Of a DNA stretch of 64,000 nt, positions 12,742-23,744 are shown one piece after another. Made by a program: the position numbers and the translations under genes. The first letter of the stretch is position 1. Each line of letters starts with the position of its first letter. Source of the DNA: Lepisosteus oculatus (Eukaryota; Chordata; Actinopteri; Semionotiformes; Lepisosteidae); assembly GCF_040954835.1 (NCBI RefSeq), contig NC_090709.1, positions 38,808,776 to 38,872,775 of the forward strand. Direction: 5' to 3'. Under the pieces are notes generated by a model, which saw only the letters and a program-made list of their open reading frames with translations, ran no database searches and had not been told where the DNA came from.

Positions 12742-15700
12742 GTAGGTAAACACGTCACTGCGGCGTGCTTTCACTGTTTCTGCTCATGATAGTGTAACGC
12801 TTACGGCCGACAGGCACTGTGTAAGAGCCGGCGTACCAGAGCGGGTGATGTCACCGCCCTTCCCTGTGATAGCAGGACCACAGCTAGTGGGCTGTGGAGA
12901 GATCTCTCTTTAGCTCACGGGGCTGGGTCGATGCAGAGAGACGCGGGAGTCCCGGGTTCGAGCCTCTAGTCGGGATGGGGCCGACCAGATGCGGCAAGGG
13001 CGCCCGCCTGAGCCCCCGTTGCGTTACAATAGTATAGAACTGTAAGAGTATAGGACTTGCCGCCATCAAGGAAACAGTACATTACCGTGTGCTTTACGGT
13101 ATATCGTGTGTCATACGCTGTTCTTTCCGATACTAGACTCGGGTAATAGCAGATTTGTCACCCTGTACAATCCCTCCATTATCAGTAGTTGACTACACGT
13201 TTTCAGATGTGGAATGGGTTGCACGGCACGCTCGGTCTTGTTTAAGGAGAAGGTTGAGTGTCCTCACGGTTATAAAGACCGTGTTCCCCCGAGGTTCAGA
13301 CTGTCACAGACACTAAATCCACCGTCCGGCTGAGCTCCCCAGCGCTTCCAGATGCACCAGTACAGGTTTTTTTAAACCAGCTTCTCGCACCACGGACTTT
13401 CTTCTCTTTTCAGGTTGGAATCGACCTGTTACTTGTTCCGTATTTCATCAAACATCTGTTTTAAATTAGTGTGGATGTTTCTGTGGAAGGGACTCAAGGA
13501 AGAGAGTTTAGCAAGCTACATTAATTAAATCTCAACTGACACTGGAAGAATTGAAATAAAACAGCTTTAGCTTTTCACTTGGGTGGAGTTGAAAATAGGT
13601 CTAGGTTTGGAAAGCAATATGTAACAAAGTAGTTTGAACCACTTGCGTAATTTGTGTAATATTTGTTGTGTATATTGGTTGTGAATGGTTTCTGTTCTTC
13701 TTCAGATGGGTATTTCTATCATGTACAGCGTGAGTGTCGCTACAGCGTCAGCTCGAAGGGTGTGCAGGATGCGGAGTTCATTGACAGATACTATTTCAAC
13801 AAGCTGGAGTTCCTCCGCTACAACAGCACTCTGAACAAGTACATAGGGTACACTGAGCATGGAGTGAGGAACGCAGAGCGATTGAACAAGGACCCAGCTG
13901 AACTGGCAGGACAGCTTTCTAACCGGGACGGAACCTGCAAGCCCAACGCTGAGCTCTACTACAGTCACATCCTGGACAAGACAGGTGAGGCCCTCCGGTC
14001 CTGCCGGAGTGGAGGGGAGTGGACACAGCCCAGGGGAGACAAGGTCCACAGTTGTGTAGCGGTAACAGGGCCGACAAACGTGTGCTCCGGCCATGAAGAC
14101 CTGTAGTGTTGGGATTTAAGTACGGGCTCCTCCGGGCGAAGGTTCCCCAGCCCGGAGCCAGTCTCAGTGGGGCCGGCCCCTGCTGCTCACTCACAGCCCC
14201 TCTCCCTTCAGGTGACTGACGAGCCTCAGTCGCAAAACAAGTCGAAATGAATTCCACGCGCCAGGTGTCGGGGCGTCTCAGCTGTGGAGTCAGAGACTCC
14301 CGCTGTCCTCTGTTCTCACGTGTAAGAACTCCACAGCTGAAGCGATGCCTCTCTTCACTCTGAGCTGCGTTAACACCGCCCTCCTTCTCCCTCTCCCCCT
14401 CAGCGGAGCCCGACGTCCGGCTGAGTTCCACCAAGCCCTCCTCTCAGAAGCACCCCGCCATGCTGATGTGCAGCGCCCTCGGGTTCTACCCCAGACAGAT
14501 CAAGGTGTCCTGGCTGAGGGACGGGCAGACGGTGACCTCGGACGTGACCTCCACCGAGGAGCTGGCGGACGGAGACTGGTACTACCAGATCCACTCCCAC
14601 CTGGAGTACACGCCCCGGGCAGGAGAGAGCATCGTGTGCAGGGTGGAGCACAGCAGCTTCGCCACGCCCAAGGAGCTGACCTGGGGTGAGGCCGCGCAGC
14701 GCCCCCTGCTGGCCGGGCACGTCCTTCAAGTTCGGAGATCAGCTGATCCAAGTCATCCTTAACAGGACGAGGTCGCCCTGCGTGTTAGGCGCAGAGCTGG
14801 GCTCCCGGGAGACAGAGAATCCGGGAATCGGAGCTGGAAAAAGCTCTTGCACCACATCTTGTAGGGATTAGGACACTTTTCTGGAGTCGCATGCGGAGTT
14901 CACAATGAACACAAGTAACATTGTGCACCTTCTTCTGTCTCAAAGACATCCCAGTCCAACCACAAAGCACAGGAGGCACATTGTCAGCTCTGATTTTAAT
15001 GCAATTAACCAGGCAGTAGTTGTTTACTATCTCCACGATACGATAGTGCGTTTCGAGAAGCCGCAGGGGTCAGTGGGTTATCGTGTGAGACTGATCCCAT
15101 CGGTGTGTGACTGTTGTCACCCTGGTCTTTCAGACCCCTCGATGCCCGAGGCTGACCGGAACAAGATCATCATCGGGGCGTCCGGTCTGGTCCTGGGCCT
15201 GGTCATCGCCGCCGCAGGAGGGATCTACTACAAGAAGAAGTCTGGAGGTGAGACCCCCCCGGGACTGAGGGAGAGACAGCAGGTCACACCAGACCTGTCT
15301 CTGACTGTAACCCTCACCCTCACTGAGGGAGAGACAGCAGGTCAGACCAGACCAGACCTGTCTCTGACTGTAACCCTCACCCTCACTGAGGGAGAGACAG
15401 CAGGTCAGACCAGACCAGACCTGTCTCTGACTGTAACCCTCACCCTCACTGAGGGAGAGACAGCAGGTCAGCTCAGATCAGACCTGTCTCTGACTGTAAC
15501 CCTCACCCTCACTGAGGGAGAGACAGCAGGTCAGACCAGACCAGACCTGTCTCTGACTGTAACCCTCACCCTCACTGAGGGAGAGACAGCAGGTCAGCTC
15601 AGATCAGACCTGTCTCTGACTGTAACCCTCACCCTCACTGAGGGAGAGACAGCAGGTCAGACCAGATCAGACCTGTCTCTGACTGTAACCCTCACCCTCA

Positions 15701-16024
15701 CTGAGGGAGAGACAGCAGGTCAGCTCAGATCAGACCTGTCTCTGACTGTAACCCTCACCCTCACTGAGGGAGAGACAGCAGGTCAGCTCAGATCAGACCT
15801 GTCTCTGACTGTAACCCTCACCCTCACTGAGGGAGAGACAGCAGGTCAGCTCAGATCACAGCTTTAAATCAGTGGTTCTTTTATTTGAACCACTATCCTG
15901 TATCAGGCATGTAGTCTGCGCTTAAACAAACAATGAGTGAGGGAATGCCGAACTGTCTGAGATGTTGACCTGGTCTCTGTGTTTTCTTTGTGCAGTGAGG
16001 CGAATGTTGGTGCCCACGAGCTAA
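12681..16024 (+). CDS. MHC class II beta chain (beta1), five coding exons
   Basis: Coding exons: 12681-12741, 13706-13984, 14404-14685, 15134-15247 and 15996-16024. All introns start GT and end AG, all junctions are phase 1, and the total is 765 nt (254 residues plus stop). The product is a type I membrane protein: leader, beta1 peptide-binding domain, Ig-like beta2 domain, connecting peptide/TM and short tail. It would pair with a class II alpha chain to present peptides to CD4 T cells. The beta1 domain has the Cys pair (RECRY, GTCKPN) and an N-glycosylation sequon NST in YNSTLNKY. The Ig domain has the Cys pair in LMCSALGFYP and VCRVEH. The TM contains GASGLVLGL, typical of beta chains. I see no frame break, so the gene looks functional. 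Classical versus non-classical status cannot be settled here. Confidence 0.95.
12900..13025 (+). repeat. tRNA-derived SINE-like fragment in beta1 intron 1
   Basis: Contains an A-box-like TAGCTCACGGGGCTGG and, about 40 bp on, a B-box-like GGGTTCGAGCCT, followed by non-tRNA sequence. This is the structure of a tRNA-headed SINE. It cannot fold as a complete tRNA because the 3' acceptor half is not present. Confidence 0.5.
13706..13984 (+). CDS. beta1 exon 2: beta1 peptide-binding domain
   Basis: 279 nt, 93 codons. Acceptor TCTTCTTCAG, donor AG|GTGAGG. Contains the domain Cys pair, the NST glycosylation sequon and the fish class II beta motif YIGYTEHGVRNAERLNKDP. The helix portion ends in ELYYSHILDKT. 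Confidence 0.95.
14404..14685 (+). CDS. beta1 exon 3: beta2 Ig (C1-set) domain
   Basis: 282 nt, the same size as the matching exon of beta2 and of both alpha genes. Shows the Ig Cys/Trp pattern: LMCSALGFYPRQIKVSWLRD ... ADGDWYYQIHSHLEY ... VCRVEH ... LTW. Acceptor CCCCCTCAG, donor GG|GTGAGG. Confidence 0.96.
15134..15247 (+). CDS. beta1 exon 4: connecting peptide, TM, start of tail
   Basis: 114 nt. The connecting peptide DPSMPEADRNK is followed by a TM of about 23 residues (IIIGASGLVLGLVIAAAGG) with small-residue spacing expected for alpha/beta TM pairing, then the tail start IYYKKKSG. Donor AG|GTGAGA. Confidence 0.93.
15290..15866. repeat. 63-bp minisatellite in beta1 intron 4
   Basis: Nine copies of a 63-bp unit (GACCTGTCTCTGACTGTAAC ... 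GAGACAGCAGGTCAG), starting at 15292, 15355, 15418 and so on to 15796. Because 63 is divisible by three and the unit has no stop in this frame, the reading frame of exon 4 stays open through the whole array to a TAA at 15865-15867. Confidence 0.95.
15996..16024 (+). CDS. beta1 exon 5: end of cytoplasmic tail
   Basis: Encodes VRRMLVPTS and stop TAA, then one more G before a GTAAGA donor. So the stop lies one base before an intron, the same as in beta2 (GHVLVPTS, TAA, G|GTAAG). The LVPTS end is shared by both beta genes. Confidence 0.88.
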
Positions 16025-16348
16025 GGTAAGACTTCCTGACCGGATCTGCTTTGAGTTCGGAAGAGACCCACCCAGTGACACCCTGGATTCAGGACAGGGG
16101 CTTGAGCAGAGGATGAGAGGGCAGGAGAGTTTTCCAATGGATGATATGTGTTTCCACAAGCCGGGAACTGTGAATCGAATCATTACACTTTCTTAAGCGC
16201 GCGGATCACTGTTTAATTTCCTCACGGTGCTTTCTGCGCGGTCAGGAACACTCCCCAGGGGTCAATATGTTACCGCGTGTCTCGATGTCGCCCAGCAGTG
16301 TCCGGAGAGCAGGCTCCCTTACTGAGTGTGATGTCTCCGTCTCTACAG

Positions 16349-17475
16349 GTGTGTCCCGGAGAGAGAGAGCCCTCCGGAGCCGGACTGGAGAGGAGCGCTT
16401 TCCCCATTCTTCTGCTGAAATTAAAAAAACAAAAATCTTTACACGAGAAATCCTTCAGTTTCAGCTGGGTGACCAGCGAGATCATGAGATCAGGGTCGTC
16501 TGGCCTGGGCGCATCTGAACCAATCTGAACAGTCAGTTAAACAGTTGACCTAATGTCTTAATGACACCCACCATATACAGGAGTCTGTCTCCAACTCTTT
16601 TACTGAGTTTACTCTCGAGTCCTAACAACGTGTGTTTCAGTGTTCCTTACAGAAGGGGGCAGGTAATTGGATAACGAGATCAGCTGGGGATCTGTGGACA
16701 GCAGCCCCTCCATCATGGGCGCCTGGCACCCCTGGTGCAGAGGCTTCTGGGAAACTCCAGGGAGTCACAGCCACACTTAGCTAGGTGTCGCCTCATGATC
16801 CAACCTCTGACCCCGCGATCGAATTCATCAGGTGTGTGTGGATCTGGGGGGTCCTGAAGACCTGGAACAGTGATCAGCCAGGTGGCGTGATCAATTAAAT
16901 CATTTACCATTTGCAACAAAAATTGGAAAACCCCCCAGATTACTGATCAAAAACAGAGGTGCCCCCCGTTCTTTAAAGAACGGGCGATCGAGGGTGACCA
17001 GTAAGACTGACTGGGTTAGAAGTCTCTGTTACTGGACTAACAAGTCCCGCCCAGCCTCCTCTGACAGGCTGCAGCCCCAGGAGCTGATGGCGTCTCCCTA
17101 TTGGCCAGAGGCTCCTCGCTTCTGTCCAATAGAGAGCTGCTATCAGCTGCTGGGGCGCAGGCAGAGGTTGACTTCCGGGTCAGAGTTCAGCTCCTTGCGT
17201 GAGCTGCTCCAGGGACTCAGCTGGGACTTGATGGAAGATTTCTCTTCTGCTGTTTAAAAAGTTTAAGAATCTGATTTTTTTGTTGTTGTTTTTTTGCTTG
17301 GGGGATGTTCAGAATATCTTAATGATGATAAATATATTTTTACTCTTGTAAATACTGTTGATTTGACTGTGTCTCAGAACAAAAGATTCAAATGTTTTGT
17401 CATTCAGTTTGTCAATGGGACGCTCGGCTTTGTTATACTGTACTTGTTTTAATAAAGAACCTGTTTACTAACTCT
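16349..17475 (+). other. probable 3' UTR exon of beta1 with poly(A) signal
   Basis: A CTCTACAG acceptor ends at 16348. From there the sequence has no recognisable coding exon and reaches a single good AATAAA at 17451-17456, after an AT/T-rich stretch. This fits a long 3' UTR, as the stop is followed at once by an intron. The transcript itself cannot be seen from DNA. Confidence 0.5.
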
Positions 17476-17589
17476 TAACCTCAAGTCTCAGGGTCTTGAC
17501 ATTTTGTTGCCCACCATTTTATTTTTTTAATGGTTTGAAAAAAAAATTGCTAAGACTGCAAGAGGGTTACAAATGATAGGATTCAGATC

Positions 17590-17790
17590 ACCAGCCAGGG
17601 TATCGGCTTCAACCACAGGGCTGGGCAGCTTGTTCCCCACCCCCACCCCCCTCTGTGTACAGAAGAGCCTCCTGTCCTGACTGGAGGAGCTCACCCAGCT
17701 GTGTCTGAAGAGAAGCCAGGGTATCGGCTTCAACCACAGGGCTGGGCAGCTTGTTCCCCACCCCCACCCCCCTCTGTGTACAGAAGTGTC
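17590..17790 (-). repeat. dispersed ~122-bp repeat, copies near 17.6-17.8 kb
   Basis: Two partial units of the family containing AGGGTATCGGCTTCAACCAC, GGGCTGGGCAGCTTGTTCCC and CCTCCTGTCCTGACTGGAGG. On the - strand a frame reads VGNKLPSPVVEADTLASLQ, which resembles the C-terminal tail of some LINE reverse transcriptases. That origin is inferred, not shown. Confidence 0.8.
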
Positions 17791-17879
17791 TCATGTTCTC
17801 AGTTTTAATGATCCTTTCAGTAGCTTCCACCTGTCTCCTCTGGTTCCTGTTGTTGATTTTATAGTATCCCATGTATTTT

Positions 17880-18660
17880 TATAGCTCAGGCCAAACCAAA
17901 TTTGAAGCCCCTTCATCAGAGTATTGCTCAACAAGCACTGACTGTGAGTCAAGACCCCTGAGTACCATGGACTGTAGCATACGGTGAGGCCACACCTGGA
18001 TACCAGGTGTCCAGGTACCAGGGGAGACTCCAGGAAGTGAGTTTTCGCTCATGAAAGGATCTCACGACCTCAACGTCTCTTACTAGTGAACTATGATTTG
18101 AATCCTGGCAAAGCACAGTCCAATTCCGAGCTCTCTTCGGCTGAGCTGATGGACCGAGCGGAGGTGGAGTCACGTTGAGGCCAGATACTACAACATCTGT
18201 GTCACGACAAGTCCGGCCCTCTCTGACTGACCGAGCGCTGTGCGCTGACCGCAGATCAAGAACGGAAACGGGCTTCCCGGTAATTTGTGTTCGTCTTCAA
18301 CGCAGCACCACTGCGGAAGGCCTGGTGTCATGTTTCCAGCCGATCGATGGATCTCGAAACGAAAAGTCAGGAGGGAGGAAGGCAGCCGAACTCGTCAAGC
18401 CCAGCAGTGGCATCTCTCTCTTCCTCACATACACCGCGCGGCCCCCTCTCCTCTTCCTCGCGCCTTTTCCGTCGACACCTGCAGCAGCGGTCAGGAAGGG
18501 TTAGTCTGCCCAGGGCGTGACCGGCCCGGTCCACTCACAACCGGCGGTGTCGGAGCAGGGGGGCCGGTCCCACTGGAGGCTGCTGGGGCTGCTGGTTCCT
18601 CCCAGGGGCTTCCCACACGGACAGGCGGCTGCCCCAGCACATGGCGGGGCTCGGGAGGCG
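17880..18660. other. no gene recognised
   Basis: Mixed-composition sequence. It includes a short GATTTGAATCC stretch near 18100 that mimics a tRNA B box but lacks any tRNA context. No exons with coding similarity were found. Confidence 0.5.
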
Positions 18661-18680
18661 GGGTCCCCCAGTAAGGGGGA

Positions 18681-18970
18681 GGGGCTGCGAGGGGAGACCC
18701 CAGAGTTCACAGCCCGTACCGCAGGGGTCCGAGTGGGTGAACAGGGCTGCTTTCCACAGAGACACCCCGCTTCTCTGACACAGGGCGGGGCTCGGGGGGC
18801 AGGGTCCCCCAGTACCTGTGAGGGGCTGCGAGGGGAGACCCCAGAGTTCACAGCCCGTACCGCAGGGGTCCGAGTGGGTGAACAGGGCTGCTTTCCACAG
18901 AGACACCCCGCTTCTCTGACACAGGGCGGGGCTCGGGGGGCAGGGTCCCCCAGTACCTGCGAGGGGCTGC
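18681..18970. repeat. 141-bp direct repeat, about two copies
   Basis: The segment beginning GGGGCTGCGAGGGGAGACCC at 18681 recurs at 18822 almost unchanged. It contains CAGAGTTCACAGCCCGTACC and CTGCTTTCCACAGAGACACC, and a partial third start appears at about 18961. Confidence 0.92.
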
Positions 18971-19319
18971 GTCAGGGGACTGTTGGGGGAAACCCCCCTC
19001 TCCTCCTCTCTCCTAGCGCCTCTGATAGAGAAAAGGCACTGTGCCTTCGGTCACGCACACATTTCTCACTGCTTGTCACAGAAGCGGGGTCAAATGTGTT
19101 TACACCCTCGTACAAGAACCAAAGGCCCAGAAACAAACAACCGGACGATATTTCTGTCCTGTCCTGTGGGCCTTTAAACCCCTGTTCTGCACGTTCGCTG
19201 AAGCTCCGATCCGAAGATCCGAAGATCTCATAGCCAGCGTTTCGACCAGGGGTGGTTTTCTGTGTCAGGATGGAGTCCGACGAACCTGCTCGTCAGGGAG
19301 GATCAGAGGAGGGCCCTGA

Positions 19320-19560
19320 CTGCAGGAGTATGGTGAGAGTATTGAGGGAGTATTGTATGAGTATCATGGCAGTACTGTGAGGGTACTGAGGTAGTACTGA
19401 GAGTACTGTTAGTTCAGCTGAGAGTATGGTGAAAGCATTGATAGAGTACTGTGAAAGTATAGAGGGATTATTGTATGAGTAATGTGAGAGTATGGTGAAA
19501 GCATTGATAGAGTACTGAGGGAGTACTGTGTTTTGTGTACCTTTCAGTTTCTCCCTGAGA
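19320..19560. repeat. degenerate AGTATGGTGAGAGTATTG tandem repeat
   Basis: Runs of GAGAGTATTG/GAGAGTACTG words in irregular order. The flank GAGGAGGGCCCTGACTGCAG and the array match 34745-35390, so both derive from one ancestral repeat. Confidence 0.8.
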
Positions 19561-20670
19561 GCACCTGGCCAGGGTCGGACCAGGACCTAAACCCCGATCA
19601 GTATCGTCTCTGGTGAGACACGGTAACACACTCACCCAGTAAAACACCGACACAGGGCTCCTCGCCCACCTGACACTAGTACTGCGTGTCTGCTGAACTC
19701 TCCCATCATGAGAAAACAAAGGGTCCGAGGCCACACGTCAAACAGCTACTGTGAGGTGAGGGTCACACCGCAGGCAGTATCGACGCTGTCCGCCTCTGTC
19801 TTCTGAAGAGACAGGTCTCGGCTGTCGGAGACAGCTTCATCGCCACGTCCCAGCACTGTGAGTCTTCCTCTGCCCGGACCTGTGCAACAGGACGAAGCCG
19901 TAACGGCAGAGGATCGGATGATGAAACGCTAGACTGTGAACAATACCGCTACAGGGGGCTGTTTCCGTCTGGAAATGAACTCTCATTACCCACTCTGCCC
20001 AACTACTCGCACCCGGGTCTCTGCTCTGCCCTGCAGGGCCTGACAACACACAGTCTTGTCTCACAGGCAGAAGTACTGGCAGGGCAGGACTCCGTACTGG
20101 GCTCAGCAGTGCCCCCCCCCCAGTGTGTCCAGTCTGTGAGGCAGGGGCTCTGAGCTCCAGGCGCTGGGAGAAGGGACATCCCAATTCTCCTGCGTCCTGG
20201 GAAAAGACAGGGCTGTCCCGCCTGCCTCAGCCCCCTCCAGAAAGTCCCCAGAACACCAGCAGCTCCTGGGCCAAGTCCTGGGACAGGAGACTCTGATCCC
20301 CGAGATCGGGATCAGGAGGGGGTGGGGGAGTCCCAGAGGCTCGTCCCTGGAGACAGCGTTCGGGAAAATCCCAGGCTGGGGATCACGGGAGGAGAAACAT
20401 GGACGCTGTGGAGTGTAAACACCATTCAGCTGGATAAATTCAGACCAGAATCTGTTTCAAGGGCACGGTGTGGAGACGTCGTTCTGCGACGGTGCGAATG
20501 CAATAAAGAGACACTCACACACTCACAATGGACACTGAACGACACACAGAATACCGCAGAGCCCCACCCCCCCCCCACAGGTTAATGTCTGCACACAGCC
20601 CAGAGCAGTAAGAAAACAACAAGAGCAAAGCTGTTTCCACGAAGTCACGTTGTCACAGGCGCTGCTCAGA
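19561..20670. other. no gene recognised
   Basis: Unique GC-moderate sequence. The piece GAAAGTCCCCAGAACACCAG at about 20240 recurs in diverged form at 23364 (GAAAGTCCCCAGGATACCAG) and resembles an NF-kappaB site. No exon is recognisable. Confidence 0.4.
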
Positions 20671-20679
20671 GCCGGGCGT

Positions 20680-20727
20680 CCAATCAAAAAGCCGAGCTCC
20701 TCTGACATCACCGGCTGCCGGGCAGAG
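20680..20727 (-). promoter_or_regulatory. X-Y-like module A (- strand)
   Basis: On the + strand: CCAAT at 20680-20684, 18 nt, TGACATCA at 20703-20710, then CCGGCTGCCGGGCAGAG. Read on the - strand this is X1-like, X2/CRE-like, 18 nt, ATTGG, as in MHC class II promoters. No coding exon is visible downstream on the - strand. Confidence 0.45.
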
Positions 20728-21189
20728 CCCTGTTTCCACCAGGGCCCTCCAGTGCAGTCGGGCTGGGAGCTCCTGGCCGCCTCCTACAGGCCGGACAGGG
20801 GCGCGACAGCACGGCGCCGCGCGGGCCTTCTGGGAAAGGAGACCCCTCACCATGACCCGGCCTGCTCATGAACATGACACCCGGCTCATGTCACATTCGC
20901 TGAGCCCTGTGGGTATCCCAGCACTCCCTACCGACGGTACAGCGCAGGGAGAGGAGGCGCTGGGGTGGGGGGAGGGCGTTGTTTCTCTGATGCTCCGGTC
21001 AGCCCTCCGGGGTCGAGAGCAGAGATAGTCTGGGAGACCGGACACCGTAAGCCCCGCTTCAGACCAGGGCTCTCCAGCCCTCAGTCGCAGGTTTACTCTG
21101 TGTGCGAGTATATCCTGACGCACAAACCAGAGGGCACAGCGGGAAACCACAGGGAAGTGTTTCTCGAATTGTCTTTACGTCGAGGGTGG

Positions 21190-22025
21190 TGGGAGTAGGG
21201 AGCAAGCTGCCCAGCCCTGTTGTTGAGGCCGATACCCTGGCTTCTCTCCAGACACAGCTGGGTGAGCTCCTCCAGTCAGGACAGGAGGCTCTACTGTACA
21301 CAGAGAGGGGTGGGGGTGGGGAACAAGCTGGCTGAGCTGCTCCAGTCAGGACAGGAGGCTCTACTGTACACAGAGGGGGGCGGGGGTGGGGAACAGGCTG
21401 CCCAGCCCTGTGGTTGAAGCCGATACCCCGGCTTCTCTCCAGACACAGCTGGGTGAGCTCCTCCAGTCAGGACAGGAGGCTCTACTGTACACAGAGGGGG
21501 GTGGGGGTGGGGAACAAGCTGGCTGAGCTCCTCCAGTCAGGACAGGAGGCTCTTCTGTACACAGAGAGGGGTGGGAGTGTGGAACAGGCTGCCCAGCCCT
21601 GTGGTTGAAGCCGATACCCTGGCTTCTCTCCAGACACAGCTGGGTGAGCTCCTCCAGTCAGGACAGGAGGCTCTGCTGTACACAGAGGGGGGTGGGGGTG
21701 GGGAACAAGCTGGCTGAGCTCCTCCAGTCAGGACAGGAGGCTCTTCTGTACACAGAGAGGGGTGGGAGTGTGGAACAGGCTGCCCAGCCCTGTGGTTGAA
21801 GCCGATACCCTGGCTTCTCTCCAGACACAGCTGGGTGAGCTCCTCCAGTCAGGACAGGAGGCTCTACTGTACACAGAGGGGGGTGGGGGTGGGGAACAAG
21901 CTGCCCAGCCCTGTGGTTGAAGCCGATACCCTGGCTTCTCTCCAGACACACCTGGGTGAGCTCCTCCAGTCAGGACAGGAGGCTCTGCTGTACACAGAGG
22001 GGGGTGGGGGTGGGGAACAGGCTGT
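21190..22025 (+). repeat. tandem cluster of the ~122-bp dispersed repeat
   Basis: About seven partial or full units with GAACAAGCTGCCCAGCCCTG, TTGAAGCCGATACCCTGGCT, TCTCTCCAGACACAGCTGGG and GTCAGGACAGGAGGCTCT. Units vary by loss of an internal ~55-bp piece. The orientation is opposite to the 22.66-23.1 kb cluster. Confidence 0.92.
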
Positions 22026-22287
22026 TATTAAACAGCTGTCTGCTGACCAGGCAGGCTTGATGGCTGCCCGTCTGCTCTGACAGTGCGACCGCGGGGTCTT
22101 CAGACCTGGGGTGTAAGAGATCCATCTGTCGCAGGAGACCCCCCCCAGCCCCTGAGTCTTTACTGTCTCCTCCTGCGGCGGCTTAACACTCACGTCAGCC
22201 CCGAACCCCCACCGCCTGCACACCCGCCCGCGGCCTGTTCACAACAGACCAGCTCCGACAGCACACCGCGCAGTAGACCGCCGGGGC

Positions 22288-22297
22288 GGGAAGTCCC
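22288..22297. promoter_or_regulatory. NF-kappaB-like site
   Basis: GGGAAGTCCC is a perfect palindrome-type kappaB match, 13 bp from module B. Chance occurrence is possible in GC-rich DNA. Confidence 0.4.
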
Positions 22298-22309
22298 CGC
22301 AGCCTCCAG

Positions 22310-22353
22310 CCAATCAGGGGCCCCGGCGTCTTCGGGCGTCATCGGTTTCCAGG
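22310..22353 (-). promoter_or_regulatory. X-Y-like module B (- strand)
   Basis: On the - strand: CCTGGAAACCGATGACGCCC (22353-22334), very close to the class II X1-X2 consensus CCTAGCAACAGATG plus CRE, then ATTGG at 22314-22310. The gap between X1 and Y is 25 nt. It is the best X1 match among the - strand modules. No gene is seen to its left. Confidence 0.5.
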
Positions 22354-22659
22354 CGGACGAGCGCCCCTGCCCGCTCGGCGAGCCTCCTGGGTTAGGGGTG
22401 TCTTACACGGCGCCAGGCCGAGAAAGCCAGGACACCCCGCAGGGTGTGGACCCCCCGATCCCATCGCCCTGCCGCGCCCGAAGGAGAGGGCTTCTCTCGC
22501 CAGCCGGCAGGCTGGGGGTCCCCCAGGGCTCCACAGGGGATCTGCAAATCCCCACGGCGCCTGAGACAGGACACTGCCGTCGCCCGCACAGCCTCAACCA
22601 CAGCGGCGCCGCTGAACCTTGAACACTGTTGTTTTCACCCGCTCGCAGTGCACCAACAG

Positions 22660-23105
22660 CGGCTTCGACAACAGGGCCGGGCAGCTTGTTCCCCACCCCC
22701 ACCCCCCTCTGTGTACAGTAGAGCCTCCTGTCCTGACTGGAGGAGCTCACCCAGCTGTGTCTGGAGAGAAGTCAGGGTATCGGCTTCAACCACAGGGCCG
22801 GCCAGCTTGTTCCCCACCCCCACCCCCCTCTGTGTACAGTAGAGCCTCCTGTCCTGACTGGAGGAGCTCACCCAGCTGTGTCTGGAGAGAAGCCAGGGTA
22901 TCGGCTTCAACCACAGGGCTGGGCAGCCTGTTCCCCACCCCCACCCCCCTCTGTGTACAGTAGAGCCTCCTGTCCTGACTGGAGGAGCTCACCCAGCTGT
23001 GTCTGGAGAGAAGCCAGGGTATCGGCTTCAACCACAGGGCTGGGCAGCTTGTTCCCCACCCCCACCCCCCTCTGTGTACAGCAGAGCCTCCTGTCCTGAC
23101 TGGCT
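22660..23105 (-). repeat. tandem cluster of the ~122-bp dispersed repeat, inverted
   Basis: About four units in the orientation opposite to 21190-22025, so the two clusters form an inverted pair about 650 bp apart with module B between them. Confidence 0.92.
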
Positions 23106-23415
23106 CCGAGGTCCGAAACTCAGCTCCAGCTCCGGAGAGCCCTGTCATGAGAACCAGCTCAGCCGGCGCTGTGTTTCCTGCTCCTCCCAGGAGACAGGGA
23201 ATTTCAGCACTCGGAGAGCTCGGAGATCAGGGAGTGTGGGGGAGGGCGGACAGGCGAGCACAACAAGAGACACTCCTGAGCTCGGGGGAGGGGGAGACGC
23301 CCTCCCCTGGCACAGCTCCCAGCATGCCTCAGTCTTCCCCGGCGGGCGACCGGCCCGGCACCGGAAAGTCCCCAGGATACCAGCAGACCGGCTGGGCGGC
23401 CCCGGCTCCCCCTGC

Positions 23416-23463
23416 CCAACGAGAGAGCCCCAGGCCCTGCGCGTCACCGGTCTCCGGGCAGAG
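23416..23463 (-). promoter_or_regulatory. X-Y-like module F, degenerate (- strand)
   Basis: CCAAC (23416-23420), 18 nt, GCGCGTCA (23439-23446), then CCGGTCTCCGGGCAGAG, which matches the X1 flank of module A. The Y box is mutated (CCAAC). A kappaB-like GGAAAGTCCCC is nearby at 23363-23373. Confidence 0.35.
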
Positions 23464-23744
23464 AGCAGCCCGGAGCCCTGCTGCAGGGCGAGGGAGGGCT
23501 CCGGCGCCCCCTACAGGCGCTGCCGCCGCTGGAGGAGGAGGAGGAGGTCTGGGGAATCTGTCCGGGCAGCCTGTTCCAGACCCCCACCACTCCTGGTGTA
23601 AAGGTGCTCCACCTGATTTCCTACCTGCGTCCTTCCCCGGTGCTGCGGGCTGGCTGGGTCAGTGCCTGGTCACTCGTGTGACCGGCAGGGCAGGCTGTGT
23701 TATTGTGCAACAGTGTTATTGTGCAACTTGCGTACAGAGCTGTT

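Noticed and set aside
9508-12774. - strand open frame of 1088 codons rich in SQRVQQH and HWTPVSHS
   Set aside because: It is the three-frame translation of the 46-bp minisatellite, has no stop by chance, and runs antisense through beta1 exon 1. Other overlapping frames of the array have the same look.
18085-18120. tRNA-like B box (GATTTGAATCC)
   Set aside because: No A box or cloverleaf around it.
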